A stretch of DNA of 64,000 nt from Massilia antarctica (GCF_015689335.1 NZ_CP065053.1:2170001-2234000), one strand, 5' to 3'; shown: positions 50,305 through 60,155, counted from the stretch's first letter. A program made the numbers and translations. Notes: a model not told the origin generated them from the sequence alone.

Positions 50305-51102
50305 TCAGGGCTTGACGAACTTGAGCGTCATGCGGTCGCTCTCGCCGATCGCCAGGTACTTCTCGCGGTCGACATCCTTATTGGCCAGCACCGGCGGCAG
50401 CGCCCACACGCCGTTCTTGTGGTCGGCCTTGTCCTTCGGATTGGCGTTCACTTCCGACTTGGCGGCCAGCTTGAAGCCGGCGCTTTCGACCATCTTGATC
50501 ACGTACGCTTCCTGCAGATAGCCATTGCTGCCGTCGACCGCCTTGTCGGCCGGTGCGCGGTGATCGACCACGCCGAACACGCCGCCCGGTTTCAGGCTGT
50601 CGTAGACCTTCTTGAACACTTCCTTGACCTTGTCGTCGCCGTTGCCGGTCCAGTTGTGGATGTTGCGGAAGGTGACCACCATGTCGACCGTGCCCGGCTT
50701 GGCGAAGTCGTACGCGGTCGGTACTTCGAACACGCCGCGCTGGACCTTGTCGAACATGGCCGGATTCGATTCGAGCTTCTTGGTCAGGGTGGCCGCGTAC
50801 TTGCGCGCGCCTTCCTTGGCCGACGTCGGCGATTCGCCGGCGGCGATCAATTTGCCCTTTTCGCGCAGGTAGGGCGCCAGGATTTCGGTGTACCAGCCGC
50901 CGCCCGGCGACAGCTCGACCACCGTCATGGTCGGCTTGATGCCGAAGAAGGTCAGCGTTTCGTAGGGGTGACGAGCGGCGTCGCGCGCGACGTTGGCCGG
51001 CGTGCGGGCGGTATTGGCGATGGCTGCCTTGAGCGCGTCATCGGCGTGGGCGGTGCCGGCCATGCCAGCGGCCAGCATCGTGGCCAGGATCAGTCGTTTC
51101 AT
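50305..51102 (-). CDS. Exported class I SAM-dependent methyltransferase
   Basis: A 265-residue protein with a Sec signal peptide (1-20, ending TAHA) fixed to a Rossmann-type methyltransferase. The SAM-binding motif I is VVELSPGGGWYTEIL, and the late FRNIHNW and LKPGGVFGVVDHRA are motifs IV-V. It belongs to the predicted exported methyltransferases (COG4798-like) whose substrate is unknown; SAM is not normally available in the periplasm, which makes the export puzzling. The ATG at 51102 has GGAGA upstream and defines the signal peptide; longer frame starts run into the regulatory region. Confidence 0.85.
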   Translation of the reverse strand: MKRLILATMLAAGMAGTAHADDALKAAIANTARTPANVARDAARHPYETLTFFGIKPTMTVVELSPGGGWYTEILAPYLREKGKLIAAGESPTSAKEGARKYAATLTKKLESNPAMFDKVQRGVFEVPTAYDFAKPGTVDMVVTFRNIHNWTGNGDDKVKEVFKKVYDSLKPGGVFGVVDHRAPADKAVDGSNGYLQEAYVIKMVESAGFKLAAKSEVNANPKDKADHKNGVWALPPVLANKDVDREKYLAIGESDRMTLKFVKP

Positions 51103-51478
51103 GTGTTTTCGTCTCCGGTATCGGTGTGTACTGCGAGGGGAAGCTGCGGCAGGCGATGTGGTATCGCCGACATGCGCGATGATCGAGTATGCAGGGTCGA
51201 AGGTCAAGCCGAATCTCATATGTACATACTGTCCGCCAGAGCGGGCGGACACTGCTTCGGACAGTGCGGACACCGTCCGCCGGACACTCCCGGATTCCCA
51301 AATCAATAACTTAGCCAGTGGCACAATCTTTGCGTATTCTTTTGGCCATTTTGCTGGTAAGGTTCCTTCTGATTTTTTTCATTCAGGTCAGTGTGAGATG
51401 GTTCAGGTGAGCGGCAAAACAAGAGCGCTCGCGTAGTCCGGCGGGCAGCTACCTTCGTGGTGAGTGTTAGGAGATACA
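51103..51478. other. 376-base intergenic region with a GGACA-repeat cluster
   Basis: No credible gene lies here. The left half holds the methyltransferase promoter region. At 51230-51286 there is a dense cluster of GGACA and its complement (an eight-base inverted repeat TGTCCGCC/GGCGGACA at 51230-51237 and 51244-51251, then GGACA at 51259, 51268 and 51282, and GTCCGCC at 51275). The right half is A/T-rich and probably holds the promoter of the TldD gene block. A 12-codon frame at 51398 was considered as a peptide gene and not accepted. Confidence 0.5.
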
Positions 51479-53116
51479 ATGGAACGACGTGCTTTTCTCA
51501 ATATCAGCGGCCTCGCATTGGGCACGATGCTGGTGCCGGTTTTCGGCAACGCCATCGCCGCTGAAGAATTACTCAATCCCCTCGCGGCAAAGTTCAAGAA
51601 GACCCTGGCCGACGTCGCCCTCAATGCCGCCACGGGCGCCGGCGCCAGCTACTGCGACGTGCGCATCGGCCGCTACCTGAACCAGTTCATCACCACGCGC
51701 GACCTGAATGTCGAAAGCGTTACCAATACCGAATCGGCCGGCGTGGGCGTGCGCGTGCTGTGCAACGGCGCCTACGGCTTCGCCGCCACCTCCGACATGT
51801 CGCCCGACGCGGTGGCCGGTGCCGCGCGCCAGGCGGTCGCCATTGCCAAGGCCAACGCCAGGCTGCAATCGGAACCCGTGCGCCTGGCGCCCGTCAAGGG
51901 CGTGGGTGAAGTAGCTTGGGCCACTCCGGTCAAGAAGGATTGGCGCACGGTCCCCATCAAGGAAAAGGCCGAGCTGCTGATCGCCGCCAACAAGGCCGGC
52001 ATGGACGGCGGTGCGAGCTTCATGCAGTCGCTGATGTTCCAGGTGAACCAGCAAAAATATTTTGCTTCGACCGACGGCTCCTACATCGACCAGGACGTGC
52101 ACCGCATGTGGATGCCGGTGTTCGCCACCGCCGTTGACAAGGCCACCAATAAATTCCGCTCGCGCCAGGGCTTGTCCACGCCCGTCGGGATGGGCTACGA
52201 ATACCTCGATGCGCGCTTTGATGACAAGATCAAGGCCGCCGGCGGCGTGTGCACCCTGTACAAGAATTCGTACGACCTGATCGAAGACGCGCGCGCCTGC
52301 GGACGCCAGGCCAAGGAAAAGCTGACCGCCAAGTCGGTCGCGCCGGGCAAATACGACCTGGTGCTCTCGCCCGAGCACCTGTGGCTGACGATCCACGAAT
52401 CGGTGGGCCACCCGACCGAACTCGATCGCGTGCTGGGCTACGAGGCCAATTTCGCCGGCACCAGCTTCGCCACGCTCGACAAGTGGGAAACCAAGAAATT
52501 CAAGTACGGCTCCGAGCGCGTCAACATCGTGGCCGACAAGCTCACCCAAGGCTCGCTGGGCGCGGTCGGCTACGACGATGAAGGCGTGGCGTGCAAGCGC
52601 TGGGACATCATCAAGGACGGCATCCTGGTCAACTACCAAGCCACGCGCGACCAGGCCCACATCATCGGCGAAAAGGAGTCGCACGGCTGCTCCTACGCCG
52701 ACAGCTGGAGCAGCGTGCAGTTCCAGCGCATGCCGAACGTGTCGCTGCAGGCGGGGAAAGCCAGGCTCACGCCGGACCAGATGGTCAAGGACGTCAAGAA
52801 GGGCATCTATATCGTTGGTGCGGGCTCGTTCTCGATCGACCAGCAGCGCTACAACTTCCAGTTCGGCGGCCAGCTGTTCTACGAAATCAATAACGGCAAG
52901 ATCGGTGCGCCGCTCGAAGACGTGGCCTACCAGTCGAACACCCAGGAATTCTGGAATGCCTGCAGCGCCATCTGCGACGAGAGCGACTGGCGCATGGGCG
53001 GCTCCTTCTTCGACGGCAAAGGCCAGCCCAGCCAGGTCAGTACGGTGTCGCACGGGTCAAGCACGGCGCGCTTTAACGGCATCAACGTCATCAACACCGC
53101 ACGCAAGATCGGCTAA
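51479..53116 (+). CDS. TldD-family metalloprotease with Tat signal, copy 1
   Basis: A 545-residue TldD-type protease. The zinc motif HExxxH is HESVGH (His306, Glu307, His311), with later conserved KESHGCSYADSW and QSNTQEFWNACS blocks. The N-terminus is not that of ordinary TldD: it reads MERRAFLNISGLALG and continues as a hydrophobic stretch to FGNAIAAEE, a Tat-type signal (twin Arg followed by x-F-L). TldD normally works in the cytoplasm with TldE to process peptides such as microcin precursors. AGGAG precedes the ATG. The TldE-type gene follows 15 bases on, and both are repeated in tandem downstream. Confidence 0.9.
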   Translation: MERRAFLNISGLALGTMLVPVFGNAIAAEELLNPLAAKFKKTLADVALNAATGAGASYCDVRIGRYLNQFITTRDLNVESVTNTESAGVGVRVLCNGAYGFAATSDMSPDAVAGAARQAVAIAKANARLQSEPVRLAPVKGVGEVAWATPVKKDWRTVPIKEKAELLIAANKAGMDGGASFMQSLMFQVNQQKYFASTDGSYIDQDVHRMWMPVFATAVDKATNKFRSRQGLSTPVGMGYEYLDARFDDKIKAAGGVCTLYKNSYDLIEDARACGRQAKEKLTAKSVAPGKYDLVLSPEHLWLTIHESVGHPTELDRVLGYEANFAGTSFATLDKWETKKFKYGSERVNIVADKLTQGSLGAVGYDDEGVACKRWDIIKDGILVNYQATRDQAHIIGEKESHGCSYADSWSSVQFQRMPNVSLQAGKARLTPDQMVKDVKKGIYIVGAGSFSIDQQRYNFQFGGQLFYEINNGKIGAPLEDVAYQSNTQEFWNACSAICDESDWRMGGSFFDGKGQPSQVSTVSHGSSTARFNGINVINTARKIG

Positions 53117-53131
53117 GCCAGGGGACCGCAT

Positions 53132-54469
53132 ATGAAAGTTCTGACTCAAGAAGAAAGCAAGCGCATCACCGACCGCATCATGTCGCTCACCAAGGCCGAT
53201 GAGTGCACCGTGCGCGTGGCGGGCGGGCGCACCGGTAACATCCGCTATGCGCGCAACAACGTGTCCACCGCCGGGCTGGTGAACGACGCTTCGCTGGTGG
53301 TGCAGGTCGCGTACGGCAAACGCCAGGGCACCGCCACCATCAATGAATTCGATGACAAGTCGCTCGAAAAAGTCGTGCGCCGCGCCGAGGACCTGGCGCG
53401 CCTGGCGCCGGAAAACCCGGAGTTCATGCCGGCCGTGTCGAAGCAGGCGTACAAGGCATCCCAGACGTTCAGCCGCGCCAGCGCCGCCATCGACCCGGAA
53501 TTCCGCGCCCAGACCGCGGCCTACAGCATCGAGGCGAGCCGCAAGAACAAGCTGGTATGCGCCGGCTTCTTCACCGACAGTCACTCGTTCCAGACCGTCG
53601 CCAATTCGAACGGCGTGTTCGGGCACCAGGAAGAGACCAATATCGACTTCACCTGTACCGTGCGCACCGAAGACGGGCGCGGGTCGGGCTGGGTCAAGCG
53701 TTCCGCCACCGACGTGGCGCGCTTCGACGCGCGCGAAGCGTCCGACGTGGCCATCGAAAAGGCCCTGCGTTCGGTCGACGCCAAGGCGCTCGAACCGGGC
53801 CGCTACACGGTGATCCTGGAGCCAGCCGCAACGTCGGACCTGATCGGCTTCATGCTCGGTGGTTTCGATGCGCGCCAGGCCGACGAGGGCCGCAGCTTTT
53901 TGTCGAAGAAGGGCGGCGGTACGCGCCTGGGCGACAAGCTGTTCGATGCGCAGGTCAATATCTGGTCGGACCCGTGGGACACGGATGTGCCGGTCATGCC
54001 CTGGGACGCGGGCAACATGCTGGCGCGCGAGCGCATGGACATGATCAAGGATGGCAAAGTATCGGCGCTCGATTACTCGCTGTTCTGGGCGAACAAGAAA
54101 GGCGTGCGCGCCATTGGCGCGCCAGGGAATATGATCATGGGCGGGACCGATAAATCGACCGCGGAGCTGATCGCCGGTACCAAAAAGGGCGTGCTGGTCA
54201 CGCGTACGTGGTACATCCGCGAAGTGGACCCGCAGTCGGTGCTGCTGACCGGCTTGACGCGCGATGGTACGTTCTACATCGAGAACGGCAAGATCAAGCA
54301 TCCGATCAAGAACTTCCGCTTCAACGAAAGCCCGGTGACGATGTTGAACAATATCGAGGCGATCGGCAAGCCGCAGGTGATCGCGGGCGATGAAGTGCCG
54401 TATTCGATGCTGATTCCACCGATGAAGGTCAGGGATTTCAACTTCACGTCCTTGTCGGACGCGGTCTAA
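53132..54469 (+). CDS. TldE/PmbA-family protein, copy 1
   Basis: A 445-residue TldE/PmbA-type partner. It has the family fold (NIRYARNNVSTAG, EFDDKSLEKVVRRAEDLARLAPENPEFMP, FFTDSHSFQTVANSNGVFGH) and GRYTVILEPAATSDLIG but no HExxxH, as expected for the non-catalytic half of the heterodimer. It has no signal peptide, unlike the TldD encoded just upstream. AGGGGA lies before the ATG. If the pair is assembled before export it could cross the membrane with the Tat substrate. Confidence 0.9.
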   Translation: MKVLTQEESKRITDRIMSLTKADECTVRVAGGRTGNIRYARNNVSTAGLVNDASLVVQVAYGKRQGTATINEFDDKSLEKVVRRAEDLARLAPENPEFMPAVSKQAYKASQTFSRASAAIDPEFRAQTAAYSIEASRKNKLVCAGFFTDSHSFQTVANSNGVFGHQEETNIDFTCTVRTEDGRGSGWVKRSATDVARFDAREASDVAIEKALRSVDAKALEPGRYTVILEPAATSDLIGFMLGGFDARQADEGRSFLSKKGGGTRLGDKLFDAQVNIWSDPWDTDVPVMPWDAGNMLARERMDMIKDGKVSALDYSLFWANKKGVRAIGAPGNMIMGGTDKSTAELIAGTKKGVLVTRTWYIREVDPQSVLLTGLTRDGTFYIENGKIKHPIKNFRFNESPVTMLNNIEAIGKPQVIAGDEVPYSMLIPPMKVRDFNFTSLSDAV

Positions 54470-54482
54470 CCGTCACCTCCGT

Positions 54483-54577
54483 CGTTCCCGCGCAGGCGGG
54501 AACCCAAGTTGCATGCGGACCAATGGCTATCGGTACGTACTTGGGTTCCCGCCGAGGGCAGCCTTGGCGCGGGAACG
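54483..54577. repeat. 95-bp palindromic repeat (REPIN-like), copy 2
   Basis: Same architecture and length as copy 1: outer arms GTCGTTCCCGCG/CGCGGGAACGAC (54481-54492 and 54568-54579), inner arms GGCGGGAACCCAAGT/ACTTGGGTTCCCGCC (54495-54509 and 54539-54553) and a 29-base loop. It fills most of the 159-base gap between the two TldD/TldE units. Confidence 0.9.
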
Positions 54578-54628
54578 ACGGATGTTCATTTTAGCGCTGG
54601 CATTCGCTGCGCGGTAGCAGGAGTAAAA

Positions 54629-56266
54629 GTGGAACGACGCACCTTCCTCAAGATCAGCAGCGGCGCCGCTGGCGCCATCCTGGTTCCCGTCTTCGGCAAC
54701 GCCATCGCGGCTGAAGAGTTAATGAACCCGGTCGCAATCGCGTTCAAAAAATCGCTGGCCGACGCCGCGATGAACGCCGCCACCAAGGCCGGCGCGAGCT
54801 ATTGCGACGTGCGCATCGGCCGCTACCTGAACCAGTTCATCACCACGCGCGACCTGAACGTGGAAAACATCGTCAACACCGAATCATCCGGCGTGGGCGT
54901 GCGCGTGATCGCCAACGGCGCCTACGGCTTCGCCTCGACCAACGACATGTCGCTCGACAGCATCGCCGCCGCCGCGCGCCAGGCCGTGGCGATCGCGCGC
55001 GCCAACAGCAAACTGCAAAGCGAGCCGCTGCGCATGGCCCCGGTCAAGGGCGTGGGCGAGGTGGCATGGGCCACGCCGTTCACGCGCGACTGGCGCACGG
55101 TGCCCATCAAGGACAAGGCCGACATGCTGATCGCGGCCAACAAGGCGGGCCTGGACGCCGGCGCCAGCTTCATGACCTCGACCCTGTTCCAGGTCAACCA
55201 GCAAAAATACTTCGCCTCCACCGACGGCTCTTACATCGACCAGGACATCCACCGCCTGTGGGCGCCTTTGAGCGCCACCGCCGTCGACAAGGCCAGCAAC
55301 CGCTTCCGCACGCGCGACGGCCTGGCCGCGCCGGCCGGCATGGGGTACGAATACTTCGACGCCCGCCCGGCCGATAAAATCAAGGCCGCCGGCGGTGTCG
55401 CCACGCTCTACACCAAGTCCTACGACATCGTGGACGACGCGCGCGCCGCCGGCCGCCAGGCGCGCGAAAAGCTCGGCGCCAAGACGGTCGAACCGGGCAA
55501 GTACGACCTGGTGCTCGCGCCGGAACACCTGTTCCTGACCATCCACGAATCGGTCGGCCATCCGACGGAACTGGACCGCGTGCTCGGCTACGAAGCCAAT
55601 TACGCCGGCACCAGCTTCGCCACGCTCGACAAATGGCGGACCAGGAAATTCAAGTTCGGCGCGGACCGGGTCAACTTCATCGCCGACAAGAACGAACCGG
55701 GTTCGCTCGGCGCAGTCGGCTACGACGACGAAGGCGTGCCGGCCAAGCGCTGGGACATCATCAAGGACGGCGTGCTGGTGAACTACCAGGCCACGCGCGA
55801 CCAGGCCCACATCATCGGCGAGAAAGAGTCGCACGGCTGCTCGTACGCGGACAGCTGGAACAGCGTGCAATTCCAGCGCATGCCGAACGTGTCGCTCGCG
55901 GCCGGCAAGGAGCTCCTGACACCGGACGAGATGGTCAAGGACGTCAAGAAGGGCATCTACATCCTCGGGCGCGGCTCGTACTCGATCGACCAGCAGCGCT
56001 ACAACTTCCAGTTCGGTGGCCAGCTGTACTTCGAGATCAAGAACGGCAAGATCACCGGTCCCCTGGAAGACGTGGCCTATCAGTCGAACACCCAGGAGTT
56101 CTGGAACGCGTGCAGCGCCATCTGCGACCAGCGCGACTGGCGCATGGGCGGCTCCTTCTTCGACGGCAAAGGGCAGCCCAGCCAGGTCAGCGCGGTGTCG
56201 CACGGATCCGCCACCACACGCTTCAACGGCATCAACGTCATCAACACCGCCCGCAAGATCGGTTAA
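54629..56266 (+). CDS. TldD-family metalloprotease with Tat signal, copy 2
   Basis: Also 545 residues and alignable to copy 1 without gaps over most of its length. The zinc motif is HESVGH with His306, and the Tat-type signal is clearer here: VERRTFLKISSGAAGAI, followed by FGNAIAAEE. GTG at 54629 follows AGGAG by five bases; frame upstream runs through the repeat and is not coding. Differences from copy 1 are scattered substitutions (for instance the C-terminal SAVSHGSATTR versus STVSHGSSTAR), so it is an old or relaxed duplication rather than a fresh one. Confidence 0.9.
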   Translation: MERRTFLKISSGAAGAILVPVFGNAIAAEELMNPVAIAFKKSLADAAMNAATKAGASYCDVRIGRYLNQFITTRDLNVENIVNTESSGVGVRVIANGAYGFASTNDMSLDSIAAAARQAVAIARANSKLQSEPLRMAPVKGVGEVAWATPFTRDWRTVPIKDKADMLIAANKAGLDAGASFMTSTLFQVNQQKYFASTDGSYIDQDIHRLWAPLSATAVDKASNRFRTRDGLAAPAGMGYEYFDARPADKIKAAGGVATLYTKSYDIVDDARAAGRQAREKLGAKTVEPGKYDLVLAPEHLFLTIHESVGHPTELDRVLGYEANYAGTSFATLDKWRTRKFKFGADRVNFIADKNEPGSLGAVGYDDEGVPAKRWDIIKDGVLVNYQATRDQAHIIGEKESHGCSYADSWNSVQFQRMPNVSLAAGKELLTPDEMVKDVKKGIYILGRGSYSIDQQRYNFQFGGQLYFEIKNGKITGPLEDVAYQSNTQEFWNACSAICDQRDWRMGGSFFDGKGQPSQVSAVSHGSATTRFNGINVINTARKIG

Positions 56267-56280
56267 GGAGAAAACGCAGC

Positions 56281-57618
56281 ATGAAACAGCTGAACCAGGA
56301 AGAAGCAAAGCGCATCTGCGACCGCGTGCTCGGATTTTCCAAAGCCGACGAATGCCGCGTGGTGCTCAACGGCGCTCGTACCGGCAATATCCGCTACGCG
56401 CAGAACAGCGTGTCGACGGCGGGCCTGAACGAAAACATGCAGCTGACCGTCAGCGTCGCTTTCGGCAAGCGCCAGGGCACCGCCTCGATCAATGAGTTCG
56501 ACGACAAATCGCTCGAAAAGGCCGTGCGCCGCGCCGAAGACGTGGCCCGCCTGGCGCCCGAGAATCCCGAATTCATGCCGGCGGTCGGCAAGCAGCAATA
56601 CAAGGATTCGAACGCCTTTGCCCGCGAGACCGCGGCCATCGATCCGGACTTCCGCGCCGAGGTGGCCTCGCACAGCATCCTGGCAGGGCGCAAGAACAAG
56701 CTGGTGACAGCCGGCTTCTTCGTCGATAACACGGGTTTCGAAACCATCGCCAACTCGAACGGCGTGTTCGGCCACCACGAATACACCAACGTCAGCTTCA
56801 CCTGTACCGCCCGCACGGAAGATGGGCGCGGTTCGGGCTGGGTGACCCGCTCGGCCAACGACGTGCGCAAGTTCGACGCGCGCGAAGCCTCCAACGTCGC
56901 CATCGAAAAGGCGCTGCGCTCGGTGGACGCCAAGGCCCTGGAGCCGGGCCGCTACACGGTGATCCTGGAACCGGCCGCCACGTCGGAGCTGATCGGGCGC
57001 ATGTTCGGCGCGTTCGATGCGCGCCGCGCCGACGAAGGCCGCAGCTTCCTCTCGAAAAAGGGCGGCGGCAACCGCCTGGGCGAAAAGCTGTTCGACGAGC
57101 AGGTCAACATCTGGGCCGACCCGTGGGACAAGGACGTGCCGGTGCGCCCTTGGGACACGGTTTCGATGCTTCCGCGCGAACGCACCGACATCATCAGGAG
57201 CGGCAAGATCGTCTCGCTCGACTACTCGCTGTTCTGGGCCAACAAGCAAAAGGTCAGGGCCAGCGGCCGTCACGGCAACATGATCATGGCGGGCGGCGGC
57301 AAGTCGCTCGACGAAATGATCGCCTCGACCAAGAAGGGTATCGTCGTCACCCGCACCTGGTATATCCGCGAGGTCGATCCGCAATCGCTGCTGCTGACCG
57401 GTCTCACGCGCGACGGCACCTTCTACGTCGAAAACGGCAAGATCAAGCACCCGGTCAAGAACTTCCGTTTCAACGAAAGCCCGGTCTCGATGCTCAATAA
57501 TCTCGATGAACTGGGCAAGCCGCAGATCATCGGCGGCGATGAAGTGAACTTCCAGATGATGATCCCGCCGATGAAGATCCGCGACTTCAACTTCACGTCG
57601 CTGTCGGACGCGGTGTAG
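56281..57618 (+). CDS. TldE/PmbA-family protein, copy 2
   Basis: 445 residues, same length as copy 1, with NIRYAQNSVSTAG and EFDDKSLEKAVRRAEDVARLAPENPEFMP. No HExxxH and no signal peptide. It starts 14 bases after TldD copy 2; the ATG at 56281 has AAGGAG upstream. The DUF4159 gene follows eight bases on, so this copy is the one linked to the MoxR block. Confidence 0.9.
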   Translation: MKQLNQEEAKRICDRVLGFSKADECRVVLNGARTGNIRYAQNSVSTAGLNENMQLTVSVAFGKRQGTASINEFDDKSLEKAVRRAEDVARLAPENPEFMPAVGKQQYKDSNAFARETAAIDPDFRAEVASHSILAGRKNKLVTAGFFVDNTGFETIANSNGVFGHHEYTNVSFTCTARTEDGRGSGWVTRSANDVRKFDAREASNVAIEKALRSVDAKALEPGRYTVILEPAATSELIGRMFGAFDARRADEGRSFLSKKGGGNRLGEKLFDEQVNIWADPWDKDVPVRPWDTVSMLPRERTDIIRSGKIVSLDYSLFWANKQKVRASGRHGNMIMAGGGKSLDEMIASTKKGIVVTRTWYIREVDPQSLLLTGLTRDGTFYVENGKIKHPVKNFRFNESPVSMLNNLDELGKPQIIGGDEVNFQMMIPPMKIRDFNFTSLSDAV

Positions 57619-57626
57619 GCCAGGCC

Positions 57627-58247
57627 ATGCGCAGCTACGATTTCTACTTCACCCGCCTGATGTACGAGTCGGGCGACTGGGACGTGGACATCCGCATGCC
57701 CAGCAACGTGCTCAATTCGCTGGTGGAGTACACCACCCTGCGCGTCGATCCGGTGGAGCGGGTGATCCCGCTGTCGGATGCGAAGATGCTCGAGTCGCCT
57801 TTCTGCTACCTGGCGGGGCACAAGCTGGTGCAGTTCACGCCCGCCGAGCGCAAGAATTTCGAGCGCTACGTGCGCGGCGGCGGCTTTGTGTTCGTGGACG
57901 ACTGCAACCACGACATCGACGGCCTGTTCGCCAAGTCCTTCGAGGCGGAACTGGCGCGCATCTTCGGACCGAAGGCGCTTAAAAAGATCCCCAACAATCA
58001 CCCGGTGTATTCGAGCTTCTTCCAGTTCGACGGCCCGCCCAACACGGGGAACGAACTCAATGGCTGGGGCGACGACCTGGTACACGATTACCTCAAGGCG
58101 ATCGACATCAACGGGCGCGTGCGGGTGCTGTATTCGAACAAGGACTATGGCTGCGAGTGGGATTACGACTTCCGCAACAAGCGCTGGCTGGTCGTCGACA
58201 ATACCCGCTTCGCGGTCAATATTATTCAGTATGCTTTGGGAGCCTGA
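57627..58247 (+). CDS. DUF4159 domain protein
   Basis: A 206-residue single-domain DUF4159 protein. The fold resembles glutamine amidotransferase-like Rossmann proteins: FTPAERKNFERYVRGGGFVFVDDCNHD is the strand-turn-helix region seen in this family. There is no signal peptide or helix. In other bacteria the same domain is fused at the C-terminus of BatA-like proteins; here it is a separate gene in front of MoxR. The next start is two bases past its stop (TGATAGTG). Confidence 0.85.
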   Translation: MRSYDFYFTRLMYESGDWDVDIRMPSNVLNSLVEYTTLRVDPVERVIPLSDAKMLESPFCYLAGHKLVQFTPAERKNFERYVRGGGFVFVDDCNHDIDGLFAKSFEAELARIFGPKALKKIPNNHPVYSSFFQFDGPPNTGNELNGWGDDLVHDYLKAIDINGRVRVLYSNKDYGCEWDYDFRNKRWLVVDNTRFAVNIIQYALGA

Positions 58248-58249
58248 TA

Positions 58250-59260
<1,011 letters not shown>

Positions 59261-59267
59261 CCATCGC

Positions 59268-60155
59268 ATGCTGTCGACGTCCGCGCTGCTCGCGCACACC
59301 AATGACCTGAACCTGATCATCCGCCATGTGCTGGCGGGGCTCGGTCACGGCATTCATGCGGGCCGCGAGCGCGGCGCCGGCGTCGAATTTTCCGAATACC
59401 GCGCCTACGCTCCCGGAGACGAATGGCGCCGGGTCGACTGGAAGCTGCTCGCGCGCGCCGACCGTTACTACGTGCGCGAGGCGGAACGCGACAGCCACGT
59501 GGCCGTGTGGCTCTGGCTCGACGCCACCGCATCGATGGCGGAACCGAGCCGCAGCGGCGTTGCGGGGCTCGACAAGCTCTGGTACGCGCGCACCATCCTG
59601 GCCTGCATCGCCGCCATCGCCCAGCGCCAGGGCGACGCCTTCGGCCTGGTCGTCTGCAGCGGGGAGCGCGTGCAGTTCACACCCGCCGCGCGCGGCCCGC
59701 GCCAGATGCAGCGCGTGCTGGCGCAATTGAAGCGCGTCGAAGCCGGCGGCGCCCTGCCAGATAGTGACACCCTGCGCGCCAGCATGCCGTTCGTGCGCGC
59801 GCCCAGCCTGGTGTTCGCCGCCAGCGACTTTCTCGACTGGCCCTCCGGCCAGGCCGAAGCGCTGCTGCGCCTGCGCCGCATGCGCCACGATGTGCGTCTG
59901 CTTTGCCTGCAAACGCGCGCCGAGTGCGACGCCAGCTTTCCACCAGAGACCACGTACCGCGATCCTGAGAACCCCGATGGCGTGTTTCGCTTCGCTGCCG
60001 ACACGGTCGGCGTGTACCGCAAGAACCGCGACGAACACTTCGCCCGCATGCTGGCGCAGTGCCGCCGCAACGATATTCCGGCGCTGGCCGCCTGCATCGA
60101 GGAGCCGCTGCCCGCCGTGCTGCGCGCGTGGCTGCGCCAGGGCGGACGCGCGTGA
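59268..60155 (+). CDS. DUF58 domain protein
   Basis: A 295-residue DUF58 protein with the signature GVEFSEYRAYAPGDEWRRVDWKLLARADRYYVRE, then a VWA-like Rossmann domain from about 80 with LWLDATASM where MIDAS residues would begin (D-x-T-x-S is present, so the metal site may be kept). DUF58 proteins pair with MoxR in nearly all genomes. There is no membrane helix. It ends overlapping the next start by four bases (GTGA). Confidence 0.9.
   Translation: MLSTSALLAHTNDLNLIIRHVLAGLGHGIHAGRERGAGVEFSEYRAYAPGDEWRRVDWKLLARADRYYVREAERDSHVAVWLWLDATASMAEPSRSGVAGLDKLWYARTILACIAAIAQRQGDAFGLVVCSGERVQFTPAARGPRQMQRVLAQLKRVEAGGALPDSDTLRASMPFVRAPSLVFAASDFLDWPSGQAEALLRLRRMRHDVRLLCLQTRAECDASFPPETTYRDPENPDGVFRFAADTVGVYRKNRDEHFARMLAQCRRNDIPALAACIEEPLPAVLRAWLRQGGRA

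Noticed and set aside
51230..51290. CRISPR-like array
   Set aside because: The repeated unit is only five to eight bases, spacing is irregular (9-14 bases) and no cas gene is near.
51398..51436. A 12-codon peptide gene as possible substrate of the TldD/TldE proteases
   Set aside because: No ribosome site and no Cys/Gly-rich or leader-like pattern; the frame is of length expected by chance.
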